Shown here piece after piece: positions 1 through 9,962 of a DNA stretch of 64,000 nucleotides (positions are counted from its first letter, which is position 1; every line of letters begins with the position of its first letter). The position numbers and the translations under genes were made by a program. The notes beneath the pieces were generated by a model. It made no database searches. It was given only the letters and a program-made list of their open reading frames with translations, and was not told the DNA's origin. This stretch comes from Chrysophaeum taylorii (Eukaryota > Sar > Pelagophyceae > Pelagomonadales > Pelagomonadaceae). Where the stretch lies: the NCBI GenBank assembly GCA_029834535.1, contig JAQMWT010000333.1, positions 1 through 64,000 on the forward strand. The letters are read 5' to 3'.

Positions 1-51
1 CAACTTGACATCCAGAGATGTTGGCAAGGTGTTACGGCCACTAACTGGACG

Positions 52-1458
52 ATGAAGTTGTGCAAGATGGCTGGCTTCATGATGTGGCTGATTGAACAGG
101 AGGCGTCCATTATTTCGTATATAGCGCGCTTACACCCTTACGTGTACGTCGTCAATTTTCATGATATCACACCTACTCTGATGAGCTCTCGCGTGCGATT
201 GTTGGTTTCCAGTCACCCACTGCACTTGCAAGAGGCTCCGAAGACATGTGTGAACATGCAACAAAAATTTGCTGCAGCTTTAGGTTATGCTCATGAACGC
301 CACCTTCTCCAGCTGAATAATCTTGGCTCGTCCCGAGAAGCAACAGATACGGCTTACACCGTTACGCGGGTTCCTCTTCGTTTGGGACCGCATCGCTCGG
401 ACACTCAGCCTTTAACTCTCAAGATGACGGCCGAGTTGCTCACGATGCCGGTGGATCATGATTGGGCTAGCTTGTCTAAGACAGATTCGTTCAAACATTT
501 AGCGTCTGTCGTCCCTCCAGATACTCTTGCGATTTTAGCAGTCGATCTGCACAACTCCGTGACCAGAGGTTTCCGCCAAAGTGGTGAAGTCCTGCCGACC
601 GCGTTGAGCCCGACAGATCGATCCTTTGAGCAGTATTTACGAATCTCCGACACCACCTTTCGTCACGTAAAGATTCCGCTGTTAAATACGCGTACTCGTG
701 TCGTTAAGTGGGTGTCAAAGGATGATCTCCAGGATCCCACTAAATGGGAACCGCCAGAAGTTCCTATGCTTCCGCTTCCAACTGATGCGCCGGGGACGGC
801 TCATGCTTTTTCTGCTGCCCCCCCCCGACAATCAAAAGTGGACGTTCCGCCGGATCCTGAACCTGAACAGGAGCCGAAAGTAAGGAGCGAGCCGAATGTG
901 CGCGTCAAAGGTGAAAAGATCAATAAGAGCCACCCTGAGGTGAGGTTCAAATACGAAGAAAAGTTCGATGTGCCATGGAAGGATGCACCGCGCGATGCGG
1001 ACGGTGTACCGTTACCGCAGATTCCCGAGCACGTCAAGGACAATGATGCGATGAAAGTCGTAATTCCGACGAAGGAAGAAGTTGAGAAGGTTGTTCGAGA
1101 TCTAGGAATTCCCGACAACCCGCATCTGGATGATGATGCGAAGATGATGTTGAGCCATTGCGTGCAATACGCGTGGGCTTTCTTTGATCCGATTATGAGA
1201 CCCGTGGACTCGCCACCGGTTTCTCTACGCTTTAAAGACGCAAACCCACGACCGATCAAGATGACGCCTTATAGGTTGACGCCAGCAAAGCTCGAGTGTC
1301 TCAGAAAGCAGATCACTGAGTGGTGTCGCGATGGAGTCATCCGACCGGCGAACTCTCCGTGGGGATTTCCTGTACTCATGCTGCCTAAGAAGGGAGCCGA
1401 GGCCGGGACGTCGAATGCTCTTCGTGCTGCCGTTGACTTGCGTCAGCTCAATGATTAG
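52..1458 (+). pseudogene. Gypsy polyprotein, upstream region and RT N-terminus
   Basis: Open frame ending at TAG 1456-1458. The first ~230 residues match nothing I recognise and probably hold the gag end or protease region; no clear D-[ST]-G motif is visible. Residues ~240-300 are acidic and proline-rich, a likely linker. From about residue 330 the frame is typical gypsy RT entry: a proline-rich 'RPIKMTPYRLTP' strand, then 'DGVIRPANSPWGFPV' and 'AAVDLRQLND'. The stop falls directly after this, where RT normally continues, and the same frame continues on the far side, so it is a nonsense mutation. The methionine at 52 is only the first in the window; the real start is probably further left. 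Confidence 0.75.
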
Positions 1459-1883
1459 CTAGTCAATGACAGTTGGCCGAATATTCGTCAAGATGATGCT
1501 TTGGCTTTTCTTGCCATGCGCCGTTGGCGGACGTGCATTGATATTCGATGGGGTTATCATAACTTACGTTTGGACGCCGCTGCTCAGGACGCTGTTACTA
1601 TGGTTAGTCCACTTGGAGCCCATAGTTTCTTGCGCTTGCCTCTAGGAGTAAAAACAGCAGGAGCTCTCTTTTGTAAGCAAATAGCTAGCGATTTGTCCAC
1701 GTGGATGTATAAGGACTTGGTCGCGTTTGTCGACGATATTATGATGGGATCGGATGAACTCCATCGACATTTACAAGTTTCGATTGAAGTGTTGTGCCAT
1801 TTGGCACAGCGAGGATATAGTGGACGAACTTCGAAGTTCCACCTCCTCAAGGATGAAATCGAGTTTGTGGGACATATTTCGAC
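1459..1883 (+). pseudogene. Gypsy reverse transcriptase, palm domain
   Basis: Continues the preceding frame after TAG 1456. It shows the RT palm: 'TCIDIRWGYHNLRL' (first catalytic Asp strand), 'FLRLPLGVKTAGALF', then 'AFVDDIMMGS', which carries the two catalytic aspartates as F-V-D-D in place of the usual Y-x-D-D. It ends at 'FVGHIS', exactly where a retroposon is inserted. The frame resumes at 2256 after one copy of the duplicated target. Confidence 0.85.
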
Positions 1884-2246
1884 CCTTACCCTGATCGCCG
1901 ACTACGGTTGCGATGGAGGACGGTGCCTCATGAATCCTGAGCCTTGCGAGGGCATCCGCCCTCCCGGCGTAGGTTGGCACCTAGTCGCCTCCCGGGCGGG
2001 CCGGTTGGCAGCCGGAACGTTCGCAGTGGGACGGGGTATGGCCGGGGGGCGAAGACGGAAGGTTATCGACGAGTTCGTTGTCAGTCACATCGCGGTCTCC
2101 TCGTCGCATGGCGACAAGCTTGATGGTCACTCTCCGCCGACCGACCTTTCGGCCCTCCTCGTCTACAGGCCCGTGATTCCGGACTGGCTCCTGTCGGTCC
2201 GGCCTGGCTCCCATGCTCGGGAGAGGTCTGAAGTTAGTTAGTTAGT
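1884..2246 (+). mobile_element. TTAG-tailed retroposon, copy 1 (full length)
   Basis: A 363 bp insert starting CCTTACCCTGATCGCC and ending in a (TTAG)n tail, flanked by the 9 bp duplication TATTTCGAC (1875-1883 and 2247-2255). It interrupts the gypsy RT. Variable-length target duplications, a simple-repeat 3' tail and a shared 5' end among copies fit a SINE or short LINE derivative mobilised by target-primed reverse transcription. I see no convincing pol III A and B boxes or tRNA-like head. The ~120-codon open frame is discussed separately. Confidence 0.85.
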
Positions 2247-2255
2247 TATTTCGAC

Positions 2256-2811
2256 TCCGGAAGGCTTGAAGCCGAATCCCAAGACGTTAGAAGCGTTGCC
2301 GCAGATGCCAATTCCCGGTACGTTGCCCAATACGTCCCCGAAGACCCAGATTCGATTTTTCATTGGTATGAGCAACTATTGCCGCCGATATGTGAAGAAT
2401 TATTCGAAGATTGTGGAGCCGCTTAGGCGATTGTGTCTTGAAGGCGTTAAGTTTGAGTGGACGCCTGAGTGCCAATAGGCATGGGACACGATCATCGAAG
2501 CTTTGGTGGATTCTCGTGGAGTTTATCATCCTGACTACGATCTTCCTTTTCAGATCCGCTCGGATGCTTCCAAGGATGGTCTGGGTGCGTATCTTTTTCA
2601 GCTCGTGGAAATCAAGGACGAAACTGGCAAGGTGACACGAGAGGAACGAGTAATTGAGTATTGGAGCCGAGCTGTGCCGAAAGAGATGCGGAACTATGAG
2701 CCTCGCCGGCTAGAGCTCTTTGCACTTATTCTTTCTCTTGAGCATTTCCGCTCTTATATTGAAGGTCACAAGACGATCCTTGAAACAGATCATCGCAACT
2801 TGACGTTTTAA
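2256..2811 (+). pseudogene. Gypsy RT thumb/connection and RNase H
   Basis: Continues in frame from the RT palm after the retroposon. 'TQIRFFIGMSNYCRRYVKNYS' is the conserved thumb region. After TAG 2476-2478 comes the RNase H domain: 'IRSDASKDGLGAYL' (first Asp), 'YEPRRLELFALILSLEHFR' (Glu) and 'ILETDHRNL' (Asp). TAA 2809-2811 ends the segment. Both stops lie inside conserved domains and the frame reopens each time, so they are mutations. Confidence 0.85.
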
Positions 2812-3753
2812 CGAAAGGCGAAGCACTCGTCTGGGCAGTTGGCTCGATGGGCGATGCGGCTCGCCAATTTTGATCCTGAATTGGGTTACAAGCCAGGGAA
2901 GTCGCCGGGAATGAGCATCCCTGACTGTCTCTCTCGCAATCCTATAGATCATGTCATCGAGACGGACGAGTTTGGTGAACCCTTGAACCACGCGTATCTA
3001 GTGTGCCAAGAACTCCCTCGTTCTGTTGATGATGAAGGAGTACCTTTACCTGGGTGTCATGTCATTCTGTCGTTTGTTGCGACTGAGTTGCCTGTGGAGG
3101 AAGAGGAAGAAGACCTCGATGATCCGATGCAATTGGTCACGTCTCATGCTACGAAACAACGTCAGAAGCAACGACTTCAGACCCAGCCTAGTATTTTCCG
3201 TGATGCCGATGATTACCAAGAGTACATCGACAAGATTCCGGATAATTTGACTTTGGAAGAGATAGCCAAAGAGCAGATCACTGATGCTACTTGCGAGGAC
3301 ATTCGTTATCGCATGGCTCAGGGCCATTCTCTTCGTCGGTACGGGGCCATTTATCGCTATCAAGTGGTGAAAGGAGTTCTCTACCGTGCCGCACCCGACT
3401 TGCACCCGATGATAGTCGCACCCCGAACTTTACGGACGCGCATCATCCGATTGTACCATGACACACCTCTCAATGGTGGTCATATGGGTCGTCAAAGTAC
3501 AGTGCAGTCGATACTTGAACGTTTTTGGTGGCCTCATATGTCTAATGAGGTGGGTGCTTACATTGCTGGTTGCATAGTGTGCAAGAAAGCTCGTACGCCT
3601 GAACCAAAGAGAGCAGGTCTGCTTCAGCAACCGGTGTATGATGGTGATTGTGTCGTCCTTTGTATGGATTTGTTTGGACCTTTGCCCAGTGCTGGTCCCG
3701 AGACATATCTCATCGTTTTTTTTTTATCCATTTTCTCATTTCTTGATTCTTGA
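2812..3753 (+). pseudogene. Gypsy RNase H end and integrase zinc-binding domain
   Basis: Same frame as the preceding segment. 'KHSSGQLARWAMRL' and 'PGMSIPDCLSRNP' are the usual RNase H-integrase joint. A charged spacer follows, then the HHCC domain near 3450-3590: 'YHDTPLNGGHMGRQ' (two His) and 'CIVCKKAR' (two Cys). The catalytic core starts with the first Asp in 'CMDLFGPLP' (about 3660). The frame is lost at a run of T residues near 3717-3727, an obvious slippage site, and ends at TGA 3751-3753. Confidence 0.85.
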
Positions 3754-4693
3754 CGTACTACACCATAAGACTGCTGAGTCAATCCTCGAGTCTTTTGTCG
3801 CGAATATATTACTCAAAGGTTATCTACCTCAGAGGATTCGTACCGACAATGGGAAAGAGCTCGTCAACAAGTTGATGGAAGAGTCTTGTCATTTTCTTTT
3901 CAATGCTCGGTATAGTACCACGATCCCGTATCATGCTCAGGCTAATCCTGCGGAAAGGGTCAACCGCTTTATCAAGGCTTTCCTCCGTGCGTGCCTTCAA
4001 AACCGCAAGATCACGGAATGGCCCGAATTCGCGGAGTACATTGCTTTCTGTTATAATCGTAAATTTATTCCGGGGACTCAGATCTCACCTTTCATGCTTC
4101 GTCTTAACCGGCAGCCTTTATTGCCAACCGATTACACGATCATGGATCTTGATGTCCGCCGCCTGCCGAAAACTCGCTCCGATGTTGTGGCAGAGACTCG
4201 CGAGAGGCTGAAGTTCTATACCGCTACGGTGAACGAAGCTCGTGAGAAGGCTCTTCGTAAACAACGTCTCGCCTATAATGCGGACCATGTTGATGTGGAG
4301 TATGAAGAAGGTTCACATGTTCTGCTCTACATCCCTTTTCTTCAGAACAAGCTTCGACCGGAATGGCGCGGTCCATTCGTTATTTTGGAACGCTTGTCCC
4401 CGGGCACTTACAGGATTGAGTCTCTTGATTATCCTCCCGAACGCCGTTGTGTTCATGTGAGTCAGGTTACCCCTGTGATGGTTTCTCCAGTGGTCGATCG
4501 AGCTGTGCCCAAGCCCAAGGAGACCTTTCGGGATGATTACAAGCATGGTAAGTTCGTTATCTTTCGGATTCCGGATAATAAGCGGTCCAATTGGCGAAAG
4601 AAGATTTATGTCGCTGAAGTTTATGAACCCTATGATTTTGTGAATGATCGAGTCGCTCTGCATTTCTATGCTGATCTCGGTCTCCATGACTAA
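3754..4693 (+). pseudogene. Gypsy integrase catalytic core and C-terminal domain
   Basis: In the frame reached after the poly-T frameshift, the core continues with 'RIRTDNGKELVN' (second Asp) and 'ANPAERVNRFIK' (catalytic Glu), completing a D,D-x35-E set with the Asp before the shift. The C-terminus has the SH3-like strand pattern 'YEEGSHVLLY', 'WRGPFVILER' and 'VHVSQVTPV'. No chromodomain is evident; the last ~70 residues are family-specific. The stop codon is TAA 4691-4693, but it lies inside the duplicated target of retroposon copy 2, whose insertion landed on the original stop. Confidence 0.85.
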
Positions 4694-5064
4694 CTAACTA
4701 AGTAACTAACTTCAGACCTCTCCCGAGCATGGGAGCCAGGCCGGACCGACAGGAGCCAGTCCGGAATCACGGGCCTGTAGACGAGGAGCGCCGAAAGGTC
4801 GGTCGGCGGAGAGTGACCATCAAGCTTGTCGCCGTGCGACGAGGAGACCGCGATGTGACTGACAACCAACTCGTCGATAACCTTCCGTCTGCGCCCCCCG
4901 GCCATACCCCGTCCCACTGCGAACGTTCCGGCTGCCAACCGGCCCGCCCGGGAGGCGAATAGGTGCCAACCTACGCCGGGAGGGCGGATGCCCTCGCAAG
5001 GCTCAGGATTCATGAGGCACCGTCCTCCATCGCAACCGCAGTCGGCGATGAGGGTAAGGGTGTG
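4693..5064 (-). mobile_element. TTAG-tailed retroposon, copy 2 (reverse)
   Basis: Reverse-oriented full-length copy: the tail reads TAACTAACTAAGTAACTAAC at the left and the 5' end GGCGATGAGGGTAAGGG at the right. It is flanked by a 14 bp duplication, GGTCTCCATGACTA (4679-4692 and 5065-5078), the longest and clearest target duplication of the family. It inserted across the last codon and stop of the gypsy polyprotein; both sides still give a stop after the same residue. Confidence 0.88.
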
Positions 5065-5142
5065 GGTCTCCATGACTAGGCTTCTTATTACAAGCCTACT
5101 TCACATCTCTCTACTCGCAAGCTTAAGCCGGAACACAAGGAC

Positions 5143-5421
5143 GTGGACGGTCGCAGTTTCACCGACAAGACCAAGGTCAACAACAGTACCACTCCTTGCG
5201 TCACCGACTTCGCCCCGCATGAGATCGATGTGTTGATTTCTAAGTTCACTTTTACGCGGTGGACGCGCTTCCTGAACCTGTCGTTTGAACGTGCCCTACA
5301 AGAAGATTCGTTCTCGGAGATGGCTCATTCAGCCAAGGCTCGTGCTTTCTCGCCGGACTCGCTGAGGGCAGCTCGTGTTCTCACCAGCGGGGATCCTGTG
5401 GCGGCAACTCCTGACCGCTAA
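5143..5421 (+). CDS. Short ORF downstream of gypsy pol (unrecognised)
   Basis: A 92-codon open frame after the second retroposon. It is rich in Ser, Thr, Asp and Arg and matches no family I recognise. It might be a small 3' ORF of the gypsy element or chance coding near the 3' LTR. The reading frame has no visible start context, so the call is weak. Confidence 0.25.
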   Translation: MDGRSFTDKTKVNNSTTPCVTDFAPHEIDVLISKFTFTRWTRFLNLSFERALQEDSFSEMAHSAKARAFSPDSLRAARVLTSGDPVAATPDR

Positions 5422-5907
5422 GGCTTTACCCCCACTTCTCAAGGCTTGATACCACGTTCAACGGGACACCTTTCCCGATCTTCTTAGTGACATCACACCT
5501 CTCTCTTGCGAGAAGCATTCTTGTTGTATTCTTGTAGTTTCCTTGCTATCATATTCCATCTCTCCATCTTGTTGAGAGGCTTGGTGAGCGTGAGCAAGGT
5601 GTGTGGCGAGCATATCCGACCCCGAGTCCGTGTTTTCCTCGTTCAGTGAGATCTAGGACTAGTCGGTGAGTACCCCCTTTGTCACCCGGGGGTCGGGAAG
5701 TTTTTTTTTCTGTGCCGCCGTAACTTCATCTCAAGTAGGGGGCTCCTGTGGCAGTAACGCCCATCCCCCCCCACTTGCCTGCCTGCCACCTGACTTACCC
5801 TGATTGTTGCCCTGGTACTGACCTTGCAATTATGGGGGGTGTGGCGGTTAATACAGCTTTATGTAGCGAGAAGTGTATGGCCCAAATAGGCTAATCCGGA
5901 GAAGCCG

Positions 5908-6019
5908 CCCATGCACACTTTATGCCGCTATAGCTTCCACTGAGCCCAATGTACCAGGCATTGCCCATACACACTTTTATACCGCTATAGCTTCCACTGA
6001 GCCCAATGTACCAGGCATT
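5908..6019. repeat. Two-copy tandem repeat, ~57 bp
   Basis: Two adjacent copies of a unit containing CCGCTATAGCTTCCACTGAG then CCCAATGTACCAGGCATT, one at about 5908-5963 and the next at 5964-6019, with a few differences. This is a local duplication with no coding role visible. Confidence 0.85.
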
Positions 6020-6407
6020 TGTATTGCTTTCTTGCTGTCTTCTTGCTATTACCCTCATTTTATTGTCCGATTTTATGATGGCGTGAGGTGTTTATGCTGA
6101 GATCGGGGGTGTGGTGGTTTCACCCGCGGTTCGGGTTGGGAGAAAGGGCTGTCGAGGCCTCTGGCCTGGCCAAGAGGGGCGGGTATCTGAGAAAACCACT
6201 ACAACACCACTATTCATTACCCCCTTCACTCCACTTACTCCATCGGAGCCTCCGCCTCCTTCGCTGGAGCCATCCTCCCCACTTTCGGCGACTCCCTCCT
6301 CACCATTTCCTCAAGTTCCCCATCCCCCTCTTCCATCTATTCGCCACGACAACAACTCTCTTCGACAAGACCATGCCACCTATGGCCATGACGGTATGAC
6401 TCGCGTA

Positions 6408-6490
6408 TTTCCGGGAAAGTGGACAGCCGACCTGGGAATTCCCGGAAATGTCCAGTTTTCCCCATCCCCGTGGAAACTTCCGGAAACTTG
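6408..6490. promoter_or_regulatory. Cluster of TTCC-N-GGAA palindromes
   Basis: Three near-perfect inverted sites occur within about 75 bp: TTTCCGGGAAA (about 6409), TTCCCGGAA (about 6440) and TTCCGGAA (about 6480). Spaced palindromes of this kind resemble dimeric transcription-factor sites. No gene start is seen next to them, so a regulatory role is only a possibility. Confidence 0.25.
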
Positions 6491-6786
6491 TGAGGAGATT
6501 TTCGGCCACCTGGCGAACTGAGCCCAAAGTGGCTAAAACGCTCAATAGAGACACGTGGGTGTCCACTGAGGTGTCTGCGACCGCCACCACCGCGGGGAGT
6601 GCGGTGGTGTGAGCACGCAAGGCGTTCAGTGGTTTTAGGAATGTCTTTTAAGGTCAACAGCTAAGAGGGGTGGGGGGGGAGTGCGAACGCGAGCATACGG
6701 TTGCCTCAGTGGTTTGTTTGAGTGTTGCGTTTAACTTCGATTGCAATGCAGCAGTGAGGCTTTGAGAGCTTCGAGAGCTTCGAACC

Positions 6787-7461
6787 TCAGTCATCGATGC
6801 GGCGGCGCTGGCGAGGAGTCTCGTCGACGTCGGCACCATCTAGGATAAGCGGCCGGCGGGAAGAGGCAGCAGAGGCAGAGGGGAGTGTCTTCTTCAGATA
6901 GCACCAGCAACCAGCCTTAACAGTCGGAGTTCGACTGTCGTCCACATAGTTTTCGAGTTTAAGCCTCTGCTGACAAGGCGCGTTGTTGTCCCACTGAACG
7001 TCGTAGTTGTAGACCCGGGCCCGCGGCTTGAACTTGACCACCCTCCCAACCACCACAGATGGCTCTCAAAGGTCGTCGTCGAGGTGTCCAAGCAGCAAAG
7101 TAGAACGTAGAGCGGGATCTTTTCGTCCTCGCGGAGAAAGGAAGCCGGCTTGTCGACGAACGAGAAGCCAGGAGGAACTTCAAACTCATCGAAGTAGACC
7201 GCACCACCTTGCTCTTCTTCTCTCCCGTCATCGTCGTCTTCAAAATCAAGATCTTCGTCGTCCTTGCCGCCATTGTCGGCATCGTGGCTCTCACCCGGCA
7301 GATAGTCCCCGATGTTCGCGCGTTGAAACTCTAGACCACGATGGGTCCGCCTTGAGCGTCAGCTTTGTCTTGACGTTGGCCGCGACCGTCAACTTCGACG
7401 GGGTCGTCCGTGTAAAGGTTCCAGGGGCGTCCAGCACTGCCTCTTCACTAAAGAACGCCAT
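6787..7461 (-). pseudogene. Broken gene with acidic linker and basic barrel-like segment
   Basis: On the reverse strand an ATG at 7459-7461 opens 'MAFFSEEAVLDAPGTF'. The coding sense then passes through three frames: a middle part with an acidic run ('DDEDLDFEDDDD', about 7250) and 'YFDEFEVPPGFSFVDKP', then near 7056 'GRVVKFKPRARVYNYDVQW', ending in a basic tail and stop at 6787. The last block resembles small beta-barrel (chromo/SH3-like) segments found near the start of some DNA transposases, but no catalytic domain follows. At least two frameshifts make it a pseudogene of about 225 codons. Family not recognised. Confidence 0.4.
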
Positions 7462-7657
7462 CACGTTCAAACCTTGTCACTGAAAGTATGACCCCTGTAA
7501 GGTTCACTCAGCGCCTTGTGAACGACACCACGGGGGGGACCTCCCGCCCATCACCCTCGAGCGTGTGGCCCACGACACCAACACGAACGTGCACGCCGGC
7601 GCTCTCACTAAGCGGTCTCACAGTGGGCGAACGTGGAGGCCTTGCGCGCGCACTACA

Positions 7658-7807
7658 TCCTAACTACTAATCGACAGATGTTTGTCTGTTTGTTTGTCTG
7701 TCTGTCTGTCTTTAAATGTCGACTGGTAAGAGGGGGGGGTGCGTGTGGGGACGCCTGTCCCTCGATTTAGGGTAAGGATCAGGTAGGCGCGAGAGTAAGG
7801 ATCAGGT
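7658..7807 (+). mobile_element. Helitron-derived repeat, head fragment
   Basis: Only the first ~150 bp of the repeat: CCTAACTACTAATCGACAG, a TTTG/TCTG microsatellite, TTTAAATGTCGACTGG, then the GATCAGGTAGGCGCGAGAG direct repeats. It abuts the next unit at 7808, suggesting that units inserted into or recombined with one another. Confidence 0.7.
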
Positions 7808-8891
7808 CCTAACTACTAATCGACAGATGTTTGTCTGTCTGTTTGTTTGTTTGTTTGTCTGTCTGTTTGTCCCTCGATTTAGGGTAAGGATCAGGCAGGC
7901 GCGAGAGTCAGGATCAGGTAGGCGCGAGAGCCAGACAGTGATCCTCCAAACCGTCTACGGCGACCTCGCAGACTATTTCCACGACCCGCGGCGGCTCTTT
8001 CGGCGCGCCATTCTCACGCCCCGTCGAAACGATGCTGTCGATGCTGACAACGCGCGCATGACCGCGGCCTTTTTTTCCCGGAGACGAGGCGTCGGAGTTC
8101 TTTTCGGCCGACTAGGTTGGGTCGGAAGACGACGCCTCGCTCTTTACAGTAGAGTTTTCAACTCCCTGACAACCAACGGCATGCTGACTTTGATCGCGAG
8201 CTTAATGTCTTCGCAACCTCGACCCGTCGCACGGCCACTGCAACGGTACCAGATACATGATCGATCGTGTCGTTGTCACCGAGGCTCCTCCAACCTGTAT
8301 CCCGTAAGGCCCGCCGACGCCAAACGATCACCAAGAGCCAGGGCCAGACGCCCCGCGAGGTCGGCGTCCTCTTTCCCAAGCCCGTCTTCTGCCACGTCCA
8401 GCTCTACGTGGCTCTCTGTCGATCGGCAACCCCGAGAGATATACTCTTCTGGGTCGACGACTCCACCCTACCCACACGTGCTGCGCAATACCGATAAGCC
8501 CCCTCCCGGCGTCTACACGCGCACTGTATTGAACTTACTGGGACCAGGTGAACTTACTGGGGTTTGAGATTGGGACTAGGTGAACTAAGTGACCAGGTGA
8601 ACTTACTGGGACCGAGTGAAACTTACTGGGGTTTTAGAGAGAGTGAACGCAAGGCTAGCGGCGTGTACGGATCAAAGCAGCTTGGATTGGCGGAGGTGAG
8701 AGACGACGAGCTCGAAGGAGGGTGGGGTGAGTGGATGTGAGCACGAGTGGGCTTACGCCGAACTACTGGGGTTAGAGATGGGGGTTGGGAGGGAGTGGGA
8801 GGACTGGTGAACTTACTGGACCAGGTGAACTTACTGGGGTTAGAGATTGGGACCAGGTGAACTTACTGGCGAACTTACTGGCCTGCACTTG
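7808..8891 (+). mobile_element. Helitron-derived repeat, unit 1
   Basis: Begins CCTAACTACTAATCGACAG with a GTCT/GTTT microsatellite, then two GGATCAGGTAGGCGCGAGAG repeats, a dead helicase segment (about 7940-8460), and a tail of short repeats built on GTGAACTTACTGGGACCAG. It ends GCCTGCACTTG. A head microsatellite and lack of terminal inverted repeats recall HINE/DINE-type non-autonomous Helitrons (Helentrons). The head and end are shared with four other copies in this window. Confidence 0.7.
7940..8460 (+). pseudogene. Helitron helicase C-terminal fragment (unit 1)
   Basis: Several forward frames must be joined to see the domain. 'LADYFHDPRRLFRRAILTPRR' with 'DADNARM' is the Pif1-like segment in which Helitron helicases carry 'RAIL.P.N..VD..N'. 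Further on, one frame reads '[16 protein letters not shown]' and another '[12 protein letters not shown]', the last conserved helicase motif. The motor domains with the P-loop are absent. It is a C-terminal remnant, disrupted by frameshifts. Confidence 0.7.
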
Positions 8892-9944
8892 TAACTACTA
8901 ATCGACAGATGTTTGTCTGTTTGTTTGTCTGTCTGTATGTCCCTCGATTTAGGGTAAGGATCAGGTAGGCGCGAGAGTAAGGATCAGGTAGACGCGAGAA
9001 CCAGACAGTGATCCTCCAAGCCGTCTACGGCGACCTCGCAGACTATTTCCACGACCCGCGGCGGCTCTTTCGGCGCGACATTCTCACGCCCCGTCGAAAC
9101 GATGTTGTCGATGCTGACAACGCGCGCATGACCGCGGCCTTTTTTTCCCGGAGACGAGGCGTCGGAGTTCTTTTCGGCCGACTAGGTTGGGTCGGAAGCC
9201 GACGCCTCGCTCTTTACAGTCGAGTTTTGAACTCCCTGACAACCAACGGCATGCTGACTTTGATCGCGAGCTTAAAGTCTTCGCAACCTCGACCCGTCGC
9301 ACGGCCACTGCAACGGTACCAGATACATGATCGATCGTGTGGTGTCGCCGAGGCTCCTCCAACCTGTATCCCTTAAGGCCCGCCGACGCCAAACGATCGA
9401 CAAGAGCCAGGGCCAGACGCCCGCGAGGTCGGCGTCCTCTTGGCGAAGCCCGTCTTCTGCCACGTCCAGCTCTACGTGGCTCTCTGTCGATCGGCAACCC
9501 CGAGGATATCCTCTTCTGGGTCGACGACTCCACCCTACCCACACGTGCTGCGCAATACCGATAAGCCCCCTCCCGGCGTCTACACGCGCACTATAGGTTA
9601 ACTTACTGGGACCAGGTGAACTTACTGGGGTTAGAGATTGGGGAGGTTGGGGACTAGGTGGCGAGGTCAGGTGAACTAGGTGGACTGAGTGATCAGGTGA
9701 ACTACCTGGACCAGGTGACTAACTGGGACCAGGTGAACTTCTGGGGTGTTTAGGGTGAGAGTAAACTCAAGGGTTGCGGCGTGTGCGGATCAAGAGCAGT
9801 GCTTGGATACTTGGGATTGGCGGGGTGAGAAAGTCGACACTCAAAGGGAGAGTGGGGTGTGTGGGTGTGAGCACGAGTGGGTTTACGCCGAACTTACTAG
9901 GGTTAGAGATTGGGAGTAGGTGAACTTACTAGCCTGCACTTTGT
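8892..9944 (+). mobile_element. Helitron-derived repeat, unit 2
   Basis: Directly abuts unit 1 and has the same head, microsatellite, helicase remnant (about 9008-9545) and GAACTTACT short repeats, ending GCCTGCACTT. It carries its own frameshifts, for instance one base lost in the helicase remnant near 9340. Residual TACTAATCGACC at 9949-9960 may be a scrap of another head. Confidence 0.7.
9008..9545 (+). pseudogene. Helitron helicase C-terminal fragment (unit 2)
   Basis: Second copy of the remnant. The forward frame from 9008 reads 'YGDLADYFHDPRRLFRR' and 'DADNARM'. A different frame near 9400 reads 'DKSQGQTP', the Pif1-type KSQGQT motif, followed by '[13 protein letters not shown]'. No P-loop and no Rep domain. 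Confidence 0.7.
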
Positions 9945-9962
9945 TAGTACTAATCGACCGAT

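Larger units (their letters stand above)
1..5421 (+). mobile_element. Ty3/gypsy LTR retrotransposon, left-truncated and decayed
   Basis: One forward-strand polyprotein can be followed from before the left edge to about 4693 in the gypsy order RT, RNase H, integrase. It is broken by in-frame stops at 1456, 2476 and 2809, a frameshift in a poly-T run near 3717-3727, and two retroposon insertions (1884-2246 and 4693-5064). The 5' LTR, primer site and start of gag lie outside the window, and I could not define a 3' LTR, so the right boundary is approximate. RT before RNase H before integrase is the Ty3/gypsy (Metaviridae) order. The copy cannot be autonomous. Confidence 0.9.
5422..6786. other. 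Non-coding stretch downstream of the gypsy element
   Basis: No protein family recognised. It probably includes the gypsy 3' LTR in its left half (TC-rich sequence 5430-5690), but without the partner LTR the boundaries cannot be set. It contains a local tandem duplication (5908-6019) and a cluster of TTCC/GGAA palindromes (6408-6490). The 100-150 codon frames here overlap on both strands without conserved motifs and are taken as chance. Confidence 0.5.

Noticed and set aside
3460-4690. Chromodomain at the gypsy integrase C-terminus
   Set aside because: The C-terminal residues lack the aromatic cage pattern of chromodomains.
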